In this document: piece after piece, positions 13,149 to 19,494 of the stretch
Layout of the letters: the number at the start of each line of letters is the position of its first letter
How positions within the stretch are numbered: the first letter of the stretch is position 1
DNA from: a virus
Length of the DNA: 37,492 bases
Strand: one strand, 5' to 3'
Virus record (IMG/VR): IMGVR_UViG_3300033146_004280
Coordinates: 1 to 37,492 of that record
The notes under the pieces: model-generated
Told to the model about the DNA's origin: nothing
Seen by the model: only the letters and a program-made list of their open reading frames with translations
The model's database searches: none
Made by a program: the position numbers and the translations under genes

Positions 13149-14452
13149 AATTCACCTTTATCGGAACAAATTATATTTGCCCATTCTGCTTTAATGTTGA
13201 GCTTAAATATAGTCCCAGCCTTATCGGTTTTGACAAGTTTTAAACTACCTTTAGCACCTTCAAGTAATTGTTTATTAATAAATAGACCATTACCTCTTTT
13301 TTCACCGTTAGATTTCGTTGAAAAATCTTCATCATATATTTTATTTATATTATGTGACTTAATACCATTACCATTATCCGCTATAAAAAATGATAGTTCA
13401 CCAATTTTTACAGCATTTTCCATTGTAATTTTAATATTGGTACTATGCGCATCAATAGAATTTTTAAGCAAATTAAGGATAACTGCAATTAGTTCGCCAT
13501 TTTGCATAAATGTATTGTTTAATGTAAAATTATGAAGGTCTTCATCAATAATAACTTTAAAATGTTCAGATTGAGTAACTAGTAAAACATTTATAGTAGT
13601 TTCTAATACTTCATATATATTTTTCTCATTATCTTTTTTTAGAGATTTGAATGCTTTCATTTTATCTAAAACATCTGAGAGTTGTAATAAACTAGCATCA
13701 ACTAATTTAAAATCCCTTGCAAATTCATCAAAATGATTAAGGCAAGCTTCTTTTTCTCGTTTACATAAAGAACAGTTTCTATCAGTTTTAATTTTCTCAA
13801 AGAAGTGTTCAATTTTATGTATCTTATTTGAAACTACAGTTAATGGGGTGTTAAGTTCATGGTGTAAATTTTCTGTTAAGATTGCCACATTTTTCGAGTA
13901 TATTTCTGAATCTCTTTTAAGAACATTTAAATATCTTATTTTATTATTATGCCTTAGTCCTACTATTAATAATGATATATTTAGGAATAATATAATGAAT
14001 ATAATGTTTAAACTTTGAGTCTTAAGTATTTCCATAATATCATTAATATTTATTACAACAAATCCATTTATCGGAGCAAGTTTAATATAAACATCTAACT
14101 TATTGGTGATATATCCGTTATTGGAAATTTTTAAGATTGTTTCTATAACTTCATCAGTTTGTTTTAACTGTTTAATATCTTTATATTCTAAATTTGTGGA
14201 GTAAGTTATATTATCAGTAGATATATATAAACAATCTGATAATATACATAAGTGTTCTAAATCAATTTCTTCATATTCAAAAACATTTTTCTTTACATTA
14301 ACAACTGTTCGCTCTACATATATAGTAGCTATTGTATATACTAGTGTAAGATTAGCAACAAATAAAACACTTAATATATAGATGAATAAGTGTAAATTCT
14401 GCTGGACAGAATCTTTAACATAATTAACTATATACTTGGTTGGGCAATTCAT
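13145..14452 (-). CDS. Membrane sensor histidine kinase
   Basis: The 435-aa protein has two transmembrane helices (about 21-46 and 149-166) flanking a periplasmic sensor region of about 100 residues. The H box HHELNTPL (197-204) gives His198 as the likely phosphorylation site. The ATPase domain shows the N box NLLKNSIDA (327-335), G1 DNGNGI (359-364) and GNGLFI (387-392). Between the H box and ATPase is C-x2-C-x6-C-x2-H (227-240), a possible metal or redox site. The gene follows the response regulator with AAAGGG as SD and overlaps the next gene by ATGA. All key kinase residues are present, so activity is expected. Confidence 0.85.
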   Translation of the reverse strand: MNCPTKYIVNYVKDSVQQNLHLFIYILSVLFVANLTLVYTIATIYVERTVVNVKKNVFEYEEIDLEHLCILSDCLYISTDNITYSTNLEYKDIKQLKQTDEVIETILKISNNGYITNKLDVYIKLAPINGFVVININDIMEILKTQSLNIIFIILFLNISLLIVGLRHNNKIRYLNVLKRDSEIYSKNVAILTENLHHELNTPLTVVSNKIHKIEHFFEKIKTDRNCSLCKREKEACLNHFDEFARDFKLVDASLLQLSDVLDKMKAFKSLKKDNEKNIYEVLETTINVLLVTQSEHFKVIIDEDLHNFTLNNTFMQNGELIAVILNLLKNSIDAHSTNIKITMENAVKIGELSFFIADNGNGIKSHNINKIYDEDFSTKSNGEKRGNGLFINKQLLEGAKGSLKLVKTDKAGTIFKLNIKAEWANIICSDKGEL

Positions 14453-14453
14453 T

Positions 14454-15110
14454 TTAACCCTTTAGCTGAAATTCTTCTTTTTTAAATAACTTTACAATAT
14501 CTGCTTTGGTTTCTTGATAATTTTTGTTGCCTTTGAAGATAATAAATCTATCAATTTTCTCATCAAAATTATTCTCAAATTTATTTACTTTAAGTTTAAT
14601 GTAATCAACATATTCAGAAATAACATTACCTGTATAAAAACATAAGTTATGACATTTGTATTCTTCATTTAATAATATAGCCACATCGATTCCATCTAAT
14701 CTTGTAAGTTTATCACCTAAATTCATTTTACCAGGTAACACTATATCAATAATAGCATAATCAATTTTATCTATGTCTATGCTTTCTAGAGTTCTCTTTA
14801 AAACAAATGGTGCATATTTGTCATAGAATGTAAGTATATTATATTCATCTAAATTAATGATTCCTTCTTTTTCAATATCATTAATAATGTCTTCAATAAT
14901 AGAAACTATACCTCTTGAATCATCAATAATTATAATATTCTTTTTAGCTGGGTCATACTCATTAATAATTCTTTCTATTGGGATTTTTAAATCTACTTCG
15001 TGCTTATCAGCACAGATTCTAGACATATCCACACATTCAGCCATAACCTCAACTTCTTTCTTTTTAAATAATGCTTTTATTATATTAAATAACCATATAA
15101 ATTTATTCAT
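14454..15110 (-). CDS. Response-regulator receiver protein
   Basis: This receiver domain lies at about 58-210: acidic pair in IIIIDDSRG (61-68), phosphoacceptor Asp in YAIIDIVLPGKM (about D123), Thr in CFYTGN, and Lys in IIFKGN. There is no DNA-binding output domain, so it probably signals by protein contact. The first 20 residues (MNKFIWLFNIIKALFKKK) form a hydrophobic-basic helix that could hold it at the membrane. Two ATGs are possible; the second (15110) is better placed after AGGAG, which lies within the last codons of the upstream gene. It is the natural partner of the kinase downstream. Confidence 0.75.
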   Translation of the reverse strand: MNKFIWLFNIIKALFKKKEVEVMAECVDMSRICADKHEVDLKIPIERIINEYDPAKKNIIIIDDSRGIVSIIEDIINDIEKEGIINLDEYNILTFYDKYAPFVLKRTLESIDIDKIDYAIIDIVLPGKMNLGDKLTRLDGIDVAILLNEEYKCHNLCFYTGNVISEYVDYIKLKVNKFENNFDEKIDRFIIFKGNKNYQETKADIVKLFKKEEFQLKG

Positions 15111-15408
15111 CATCGTCTCCTGGTACTTTAATTTTAGCCGATTTTTCTATTTTTATTCCATAATAAGATAATATACCTTCTATTAAATATTCACTTCTAG
15201 CTATTCCAACTATAATTCCAAGAGCAACACACACAGCTGCAATTACTTTAATATTTTCTATTGAGAAATAAGCCTTATGTTTTTTATTCGGTTTAGTAGA
15301 AAACGATATTTTATCTATTATATTACTATTAAAATTTCCAGTAAATTCTATCAGGTCTTCTAATGTTAATCTTGTAAGTTCTTTATCGGTCTCAAAACGG
15401 TCAAGCAA
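15103..15408 (-). CDS. Small membrane protein, possibly frameshifted at its start
   Basis: The visible frame begins with a TTG without SD. It has a single transmembrane helix (about 53-68, VIAAVCVALGIIVGIA) and an acidic end, PGDDDE, whose codons contain the SD and overlap the start of the regulator. A different frame upstream, from a TTG at 15485 with a weak GGAA, reads MEDLKKLNDNIKNLRIRLR, a coiled-coil-like segment. It would join this protein by a slip or one extra base in the T5 run near 15399-15403. The real gene may therefore be 15103-15485. It is first in the operon with regulator, kinase, exported protein and barrel. Confidence 0.55.
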   Translation of the reverse strand: MLDRFETDKELTRLTLEDLIEFTGNFNSNIIDKISFSTKPNKKHKAYFSIENIKVIAAVCVALGIIVGIARSEYLIEGILSYYGIKIEKSAKIKVPGDDDE

Positions 15409-15574
15409 AAAGAGTTAATATTTTCAGTTCTTAACCTAATTCTTAGGTTCTTAATATTATCATTTAATTTTTTTAAATCTTCCAATTACGTTCCATTTTT
15501 ATATTTGTTTGTTTTTAAAATTTATTACTTTAGTTTATTTATGAATCTCTAAATTCTTTTCAAAATAGAGCAAA

Positions 15575-15608
15575 TTTAAGCTTCGTTTAATGTTAAACAT
15601 GTTATAAT
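15575..15608 (+). promoter_or_regulatory. Early promoter with TTTAAGC box
   Basis: TTTAAGC at 15575-15581 and TATAAT at 15603-15608 are 21 nt apart. AGAAGGA and the start at 15638 follow. Confidence 0.65.
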
Positions 15609-15637
15609 ATGGTATAAAGAGAAAAGAAGGATTAAAA

Positions 15638-16057
15638 ATGAATTTAACAGCAAATCAAATTGACGAGTTACAAGCTAAAGGTGAGATTTCATTATCTCAA
15701 GCGATTACATTAAAACTTAAAATTGACAATCCGTTAATTGGGACAAGTATAATTAGTGATACTAATCATTATGGACCTGGTCGTACAAGAGGTGAAGTTA
15801 CTTTAAATGATGCTATTATTAGCTCAGTAGAACGTGGAAATTTTTCAGCAGTTGAACTTATCGATGAAGTTCAAGCGGAAGGTTATGAATTCCCGGAAAC
15901 TGTTCCGGAAGATTCTTGTTTTGATAGACCCGCATACTTAGTAAGTCTTATTACTGCTCAATTGAAAAATACTTTTGATGCTCAGTTAGTAAGTCGTACT
16001 AAAGGTTTATCTGGTGGCCGTCAAGTATTTATTTACGAAACTTATAAAGGAGTTTAA
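15638..16057 (+). CDS. Small protein, unknown
   Basis: The 139-aa protein begins MNLTANQIDELQAKGEISLSQ, a helix-turn pattern, and continues with HYGPGRTRGEVTLNDAI and a mixed helical C-terminus. I recognise no family. The segment LQAKGEI and its DNA (a 20-nt identity) recur in the next gene at 16138, so part of one was copied into the other. It has its own early promoter and SD. Confidence 0.65.
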   Translation: MNLTANQIDELQAKGEISLSQAITLKLKIDNPLIGTSIISDTNHYGPGRTRGEVTLNDAIISSVERGNFSAVELIDEVQAEGYEFPETVPEDSCFDRPAYLVSLITAQLKNTFDAQLVSRTKGLSGGRQVFIYETYKGV

Positions 16058-16079
16058 ATTCTTTTGAATTTAGCTCAAA

Positions 16080-16113
16080 TTTAAGCTAGAACTAATACTA
16101 AACATGGTATAAT
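16080..16113 (+). promoter_or_regulatory. Early promoter with TTTAAGC box
   Basis: TTTAAGC (16080-16086), 21 nt, TATAAT (16108-16113). It is preceded by an AAATTC-tttt-GAATTT hairpin that could terminate the previous transcript. Confidence 0.65.
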
Positions 16114-16137
16114 ATAGTATATAAAGAAGGATATATT

Positions 16138-16287
16138 ATGAAATTAAGAAATTTTAATACGTTGTTACAAGCTAAAGGTGAGATTAATCTTTGTACTCGC
16201 TCTCCAAAGAGTACTAGAAAGAAGCTTAAGAGCCGTAATGGTAAACTTGCCACTCGTGCTTTAAGGAAACAATTGAACGATTATTAG
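16138..16287 (+). CDS. 49-aa basic protein, unknown
   Basis: The frame starts 6 nt after AGAAGGA-type SD sequence and reads MKLRNFNTLLQAKGEINLCT, followed by a Lys/Arg/Ser-rich half (RSPKSTRKKLKSRNGK) and ends KQLNDY. The high positive charge suggests nucleic-acid contact. LQAKGEI is shared with the upstream protein at both protein and DNA level. A full promoter directly upstream and a clean SD support it as a real gene despite its size. Confidence 0.6.
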   Translation: MKLRNFNTLLQAKGEINLCTRSPKSTRKKLKSRNGKLATRALRKQLNDY

Positions 16288-16300
16288 TATTAAAATTCTT

Positions 16301-16308
16301 TATAAATA
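16301..16308 (+). promoter_or_regulatory. T4-type late promoter
   Basis: TATAAATA is followed within 17 nt by AAAGGA and the start at 16325. Confidence 0.6.
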
Positions 16309-16324
16309 ATAATAAAGGATTAAA

Positions 16325-16858
16325 ATGTTAAATGAAGCATCACTATCTAGAGTCAAGAAACATTTTGACGATAAAGATACAACAATTGTAATTTTTACGG
16401 CGTTCAGAGATGGCGTAAAGTATGAAGACAATGTTAAAAAAAATAAATCATTTGCCGCAGAACTTAAGAATAACAAATTTGGTTATTTTTTCGTTAACGG
16501 TTACTTCCCAGAGAATGAGGGAACAGACCAAGAAGTTAATGTAAAAGAAGATAGTATATTTGCGATTGCAAGCGGTTCTCAAGGCGATAAGTTAATTTCA
16601 TTAGCTCATAACCTTGCAAATTCTGCAGACCAAGATAGTATCATTGTTAAGGAAGCATCTGGAGAAATTTATTTTCTTGACCAAAGCGGTAAAAAAGATA
16701 AACTAGATGGAGAACTAAAAGCTGGTAAAATTGGAAAATATTATACTCAGTTAAGAAACAAGAAAAAGACTAATACATTTGTATTTGAAAATATTACAGA
16801 TGCTCCAGGATTTATTAGTTCTTTTAGAAAACATTTCGTCAAAGAGGACGATATATAA
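16325..16858 (+). CDS. Conserved phage protein of unknown function
   Basis: The 177-aa protein starts LNEASLSRVKKHF, then IVIFTAFRDG, NKSFAAELKNNKFGYFFVNGYFPEN and EDSIFAIA. This order (an SLSR start, TAFR, and a variable-but-recognisable GY..V.G.Y.EN segment) resembles a protein family seen in many large phages, but I cannot name a function. It has a late promoter, so it probably acts in assembly or packaging stages. No catalytic motif is evident. Confidence 0.65.
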   Translation: MLNEASLSRVKKHFDDKDTTIVIFTAFRDGVKYEDNVKKNKSFAAELKNNKFGYFFVNGYFPENEGTDQEVNVKEDSIFAIASGSQGDKLISLAHNLANSADQDSIIVKEASGEIYFLDQSGKKDKLDGELKAGKIGKYYTQLRNKKKTNTFVFENITDAPGFISSFRKHFVKEDDI

Positions 16859-16905
16859 ATTTCGAAATTCTTTCTGAATTTCTGAATTTCAGAATTCTTT
16901 CTGAA

Positions 16906-16939
16906 TTTAAGCTAGAACTAATGTATAACACGTTATAAT
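16906..16939 (+). promoter_or_regulatory. Early promoter leading into a repeat array
   Basis: TTTAAGC (16906-16912), 21 nt, TATAAT (16934-16939). Transcription would start about 7 nt on and run straight into the GTTAGAG/GTTACG array; no ORF follows. Confidence 0.65.
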
Positions 16940-16953
16940 AGTACATATAAAGA

Positions 16954-17079
16954 GTTAGAGGTTACGGTTACGGTTACGGTTAGAGGTTAGAGGTTACGGT
17001 TAGAGGTTACGGTTAGAGGTTAGAGGTTAGAGGTTAGAGGTTAGAGGTTAGAGGTTACGGTTAGAGGTTACGGTTAGAG
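16954..17079 (+). repeat. Tandem array mixing a 7-mer and a 6-mer
   Basis: The 126 bp consist without a gap of GTTAGAG (12 copies) and GTTACG (7 copies). With A for the 7-mer and B for the 6-mer the order is A BBB AA B A B AAAAAA B A B A. There is no sequence drift inside units. The mixture breaks every reading frame. It is preceded by a complete early promoter and followed by a hairpin with a T run, so it may be a small repeated RNA; a protein-binding DNA array is the alternative. Confidence 0.85.
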
Positions 17080-17087
17080 GCCGTATG

Positions 17088-17116
17088 GTAAATAGGAGTC
17101 GGAAGCCTTACCTTTT
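17088..17116 (+). terminator. Possible terminator after the repeat array
   Basis: GGTAA, a 3-nt bulge and GG pair with CC and TTACC, followed by TTTT. It is weak but correctly placed 9 nt after the array. Confidence 0.4.
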
Positions 17117-17142
17117 CCCTGAATGTTTAAATTCTTTTTGAA

Positions 17143-17176
17143 TTTAAGCTAGAACTAATGTATAACATGGTATAAT
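17143..17176 (+). promoter_or_regulatory. Early promoter without a following ORF
   Basis: TTTAAGC (17143-17149), 21 nt, TATAAT (17171-17176). It overlaps an AAATTC-ttttt-GAATTT hairpin. Within 105 nt comes another promoter, and no gene lies between them. Confidence 0.6.
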
Positions 17177-17181
17177 AGGTA

Positions 17182-17258
17182 CATATAAAGAGAGAGACAT
17201 ATAAATTTTCAAAGAGTCTTCAAAATCTGAAAAGATTGAAAATTCTTTGAAAGTTTAA
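17182..17258 (+). ncRNA. Possible small hairpin RNA
   Basis: Between two promoters is a nested hairpin: TTTCAAAGA pairs with TCTTTGAAA, enclosing AATCT-gaaa-AGATT. Start is inferred from the -10 box at 17171. It could be a short RNA or only a terminator. Confidence 0.35.
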
Positions 17259-17286
17259 GCTTACTTTAATAAAGTTATGATATAAT
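17254..17286 (+). promoter_or_regulatory. Early promoter
   Basis: TTTAAGC (17254-17260), 20 nt, TATAAT (17281-17286). A late promoter TATAAATA lies downstream at 17330-17337, so the next gene probably has both. Confidence 0.6.
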
Positions 17287-17365
17287 ATAACATAACGAGT
17301 AAGTAGCAACTTATCGAAAACAATACTTTTATAAATAAAGTATATAAATTAAAAAAGGAATACAC

Positions 17366-17527
17366 ATGAAAAATGTTAAATCGAACTATCGCTTTTATCA
17401 AAACGTTTCAGCTAATGTAGCAGGCTTTATTATGCCTTTACATAGATGTATTCCTTCAAGTGCCTTACTGGGTTGTTCGTTTATTGGACAACCGAAACAG
17501 TGGCACGTGAGTCAACTCCTAAAATAG
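17366..17527 (+). CDS. 53-aa protein, unknown
   Basis: The frame begins 7 nt after AAAGGA and reads MKNVKSNYRFYQNVSANVAG, then FIMPLHRCIPSSALLGCSF and a short C-terminal IGQPKQWHVSQLLK. It has two Cys and a moderately hydrophobic centre. I recognise nothing. Support comes from the SD and from the early and late promoters upstream. From 17528 to 17718 there is only non-coding sequence before the tRNA array. Confidence 0.5.
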   Translation: MKNVKSNYRFYQNVSANVAGFIMPLHRCIPSSALLGCSFIGQPKQWHVSQLLK

Positions 17528-17718
17528 TTTCTTAAAATCTCTTCTCAAGGGCTTTTAAGAAGCTCTTTGTGGAAGTAGAATTAAGAAATATCTCCCAAGA
17601 TACTTTCTAAAAATACTAACATAAATCTTCAAAGAAGATACTATATATCCCAGTATATATTTGTCTTCAAGTTTATTAACTTATTATTGTTAAACATATT
17701 TTACATATTTTACATAAT

Positions 17719-17804
17719 CGTAGATTGCCTGAGTGGACAAAAGGAGCCGGCTGATAACCGGTGGCAGTAATGTCTCGTTGGTTCGAATCCAACATTTACG
17801 ACCA
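17719..17804 (+). tRNA. Class II (long variable arm) tRNA with GAT anticodon
   Basis: Acceptor CGTAGAT/ATTTACG, A73, encoded CCA. The D arm GCCTGAGTGG looks Ser/Leu-like. Anticodon arm GCCGG-CTGATAA-CCGGT gives GAT (Ile codons). The variable region folds as GGCA-GTAA-TGTC, a long arm that normal tRNA-Ile lacks. It is the third such mismatch between arm class and anticodon in this window. Confidence 0.7.
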
Positions 17805-17809
17805 AATAT

Positions 17810-17885
17810 GGGGTATTAGCTCAATCGGGAGAGCACTAGGTTTGCAACTTAGAGGTACTCGGATCGTAACCGAGATACTCCACCA
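17810..17885 (+). tRNA. tRNA-Ala(TGC)
   Basis: Acceptor GGGGTAT/ATACTCC with A73 and CCA. Anticodon arm CTAGG-TTTGCAA-CTTAG. T arm CTCGG/CCGAG with loop ATCGTAA, an unusual first base. Confidence 0.85.
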
Positions 17886-17893
17886 AAAATTAT

Positions 17894-17978
17894 GGAGACT
17901 GAAAGTCGTTTTGGATACGGCAGCAAGACTGTAAATCTTGTCTTTAGGGGAGTGGTTCGAATCCACCAGGCTCCACCA
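17894..17978 (+). tRNA. tRNA-Tyr(GTA)
   Basis: Acceptor GGAGACT/AGGCTCC with one A-G mismatch, A73, CCA. Anticodon arm CAAGA-CTGTAAA-TCTTG. The long variable region is as expected for bacterial Tyr. Confidence 0.85.
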
Positions 17979-17988
17979 TAAAATATAT

Positions 17989-18066
17989 GTATGTGTGACC
18001 CGAATTGGTTTAGGGACTCGCCTTTTAAGCGAGATTATGCAGGTTCAAACCCTGTCACATACACCA
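17989..18066 (+). tRNA. tRNA-Lys(TTT)
   Basis: Acceptor GTATGTG/CACATAC perfect, A73, CCA. Anticodon arm CTCGC-CTTTTAA-GCGAG. Short variable loop and T loop TTCAAAC. Confidence 0.85.
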
Positions 18067-18140
18067 ATATACATTATTCAGAAATTAAAAATATTTGAAT
18101 AATGTATATTTAATATACAGATAAGCCAGGTGCTCTACCT

Positions 18141-18148
18141 TATAAATA
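18141..18148 (+). promoter_or_regulatory. T4-type late promoter
   Basis: TATAAATA, 4 nt, then ATAAGGG as the probable transcript start and SD region for the endonuclease at 18166. Just upstream is a 12-bp hairpin ATACATTATTCA/TGAATAATGTAT. Confidence 0.6.
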
Positions 18149-18165
18149 ACTTATAAGGGTTAATT

Positions 18166-18825
18166 ATGAACTTAATTGAATTAGAGTTAAATGAAGAAAC
18201 AAATAAATATAAATGTCCACATTGTGATAAAGAATATTCAAAGTATGGAATAAAAAATCATATTGAACAATCTCATAATGGTAAGAAAAATGGTATGAGT
18301 GGTAAAAAAGCTTGGAACAAAGGACTTACTAAAGAAACAGATGATAGAGTAAAACAGGCAGCTGATACTCTAAATGAAGGTTTTGAAAGTGGTAGAATAA
18401 TTCCAGTTCAAACAGGAAAACCAATTTCACAAGAGACAAAAGATAAAATTTCTAAATCTAGAATAAAATATTTGAAAGCTAATCCTGATAAAGTGCCTTA
18501 CGTTCTTAATCATTATTCCAAGGGAGAAAGTTATCCAGAAAAATATTTTAGAGAAGTGTTAGAAAACAATAATATATTATTTGAGCAAGAGAAAAGAGAG
18601 AGTATATATTCTTTAGATTTTGTTATTGGAAATATTAATTTAGAAATAGACGGTGAACAACATTATGTTGATAATCGAATAGTTGAAAGTGATATTAAAA
18701 GACAAAAATATTTAGAAGATTTAGGTTATGAAACAGTAAGAATTAGATGGTCTCATTATCAAAAATTAGCTAGAGAAGAAAAAGAAGAATTTATAAAAAA
18801 TCTTATAAAAAATATTGAGGATTAG
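18166..18825 (+). CDS. Vsr/EDxHD-type homing endonuclease
   Basis: The 219-aa protein has an N-terminal C2H2-like finger (CPHCDKEYSKYGIKNHIEQSH, 18-38), NUMOD3-like repeats (WNKGLTKET, TGKPISQETKDKISKS) and a C-terminal nuclease of the Vsr-like PD-(D/E)xK group: LDFVIGNINLEIDGEQHY (about 151-168), then YLEDLGYETVRIRW. It is a free-standing mobile gene between tRNA-Lys and tRNA-Gln. Its final codons GAG GAT TAG form part of the acceptor stem of tRNA-Gln, so gene and tRNA overlap by about 10 nt. Confidence 0.8.
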   Translation: MNLIELELNEETNKYKCPHCDKEYSKYGIKNHIEQSHNGKKNGMSGKKAWNKGLTKETDDRVKQAADTLNEGFESGRIIPVQTGKPISQETKDKISKSRIKYLKANPDKVPYVLNHYSKGESYPEKYFREVLENNNILFEQEKRESIYSLDFVIGNINLEIDGEQHYVDNRIVESDIKRQKYLEDLGYETVRIRWSHYQKLAREEKEEFIKNLIKNIED

Positions 18826-18890
18826 GCAAGCGGTATGCCAGCGTGTTTTGAACGCGTAGATCCGGGGTTCGAATCCCTGATTCTCAACCA
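18816..18890 (+). tRNA. tRNA-Gln(TTG)
   Basis: Acceptor TGAGGAT/ATTCTCA, A73, CCA. Anticodon arm GCGTG-TTTTGAA-CGCGT. The 5' strand of the acceptor lies within the last codons of the upstream endonuclease. Confidence 0.8.
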
Positions 18891-18897
18891 AAATTAT

Positions 18898-18969
18898 GCC
18901 TAGGGTTAGCGGGAACAGCTAATGCTCATAACATAAGTCAATGGAGTTCAAACCTCCAACTAGGCACCA
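18898..18969 (+). tRNA. tRNA-Met(CAT)
   Basis: Acceptor GCCTAGG/ACTAGGC with one mismatch at the inner pair, A73, CCA. Anticodon loop CTCATAA on an imperfect stem. Short variable loop. It is the third CAT-anticodon tRNA of the window. Confidence 0.75.
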
Positions 18970-18976
18970 AAAATAT

Positions 18977-19052
18977 ATGGGTGAGGGAAAAATGGTAATC
19001 CGCTTCATTTGGGATGAAGAGACAGCTGGTTCGATACCAGTCACCCGTACCA
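18977..19052 (+). tRNA. tRNA-Pro(TGG)
   Basis: Acceptor ATGGGTG/CACCCGT with one T-G pair, A73, CCA. Anticodon arm CTTCA-TTTGGGA-TGAAG with G37 as expected for Pro. Confidence 0.85.
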
Positions 19053-19061
19053 TTAAAATAT

Positions 19062-19137
19062 GCTGAAGTAGCTCAAATGGTAGAGCACTGGAGTGAAGCC
19101 CCAGGTGTAGTCGGATCGTTACCGACCTTCAGCACCA
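19062..19137 (+). tRNA. tRNA-Phe(GAA)
   Basis: Acceptor GCTGAAG/CTTCAGC perfect, A73, CCA. Loop GTGAAGC on CTGG/CCAG gives GAA, with one mismatch next to the loop. The T loop is ATCGTTA. Confidence 0.75.
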
Positions 19138-19147
19138 TAAAAAATAA

Positions 19148-19224
19148 CTAGATGTGACGGGAATTGGTTTCCGTGCTCCCTTGGATGGAGGAACATGCAG
19201 GTTCGAGTCCTGTCATCTAGACCA
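19148..19224 (+). tRNA. tRNA, anticodon probably TGG
   Basis: Acceptor CTAGATG/CATCTAG perfect, A73, CCA; T arm GCAGG-TTCGAGT-CCTGT. The best anticodon arm is CTCC-CTTGGAT-GGAG, giving TGG (Pro). A one-base shift would give GGA (Ser), but with a worse stem and T37. Identity is uncertain. Confidence 0.6.
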
Positions 19225-19230
19225 AAATAT

Positions 19231-19306
19231 ATTCCTATAGCTCAGTTGGCAGAGCACTATCCTTCCAAGTTAGGTGTCGGGATTTCGAAATTCCTCACCC
19301 GCTCCA
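19231..19306 (+). tRNA. tRNA-Gly(TCC)-like with unpaired acceptor
   Basis: From the D arm (TAGCTCAGTTGG) to CACCCGC-T-CCA this is a good tRNA-Gly(TCC), with anticodon loop CTTCCAA. The 5' seven bases, ATTCCTA, cannot pair with CACCCGC; GCGGGTG would be expected. Either the 5' end was lost or it needs 5' editing. It may be a pseudogene. Confidence 0.55.
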
Positions 19307-19314
19307 AAATATAT

Positions 19315-19390
19315 GCTCGAGTAGCCGAATGGTTTAGGCAATCGATTTAGAATCGTAAATTTGAAGATTCGAATTCTTCCAGGGGTACCA
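19315..19390 (+). tRNA. tRNA-Leu-like (TAG), short variable loop, weak acceptor
   Basis: GCTCGAG against CAGGGGT leaves two mismatches and two wobble pairs; A73 and CCA follow. Anticodon loop TTTAGAA gives TAG. T arm GAAGA-TTCGAAT-TCTTC is perfect. The variable region is short, although bacterial Leu tRNAs have a long one. Confidence 0.6.
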
Positions 19391-19398
19391 AAAAATAT

Positions 19399-19476
19399 GC
19401 TGGCGTAGTGCAATTGGTAGACGCATCGGTCTTAAAAACCGTCCAGGTGTGGGTTCAAATCCCACCGTCAGTACCA
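19399..19476 (+). tRNA. tRNA-Leu(TAA), short variable loop
   Basis: Acceptor GCTGGCG/CGTCAGT with two wobble pairs, A73, CCA. Leu-like D arm (GCAATTGGTAGACGC). Anticodon loop CTTAAAA gives TAA. Only about 5 nt lie between anticodon and T stems, so the Leu long arm is missing. Confidence 0.75.
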
Positions 19477-19494
19477 AAAAAAATAAGGAAAGAA

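Noticed and set aside
13194-13535. 113-codon plus-strand frame (also 14857-15171, 12386-12580)
   Set aside because: They are antisense to the well-supported kinase, regulator and barrel genes and have no SD.
16954-17079. CRISPR array
   Set aside because: Units are 6-7 bp with no spacers and no cas genes; it is a plain tandem array.
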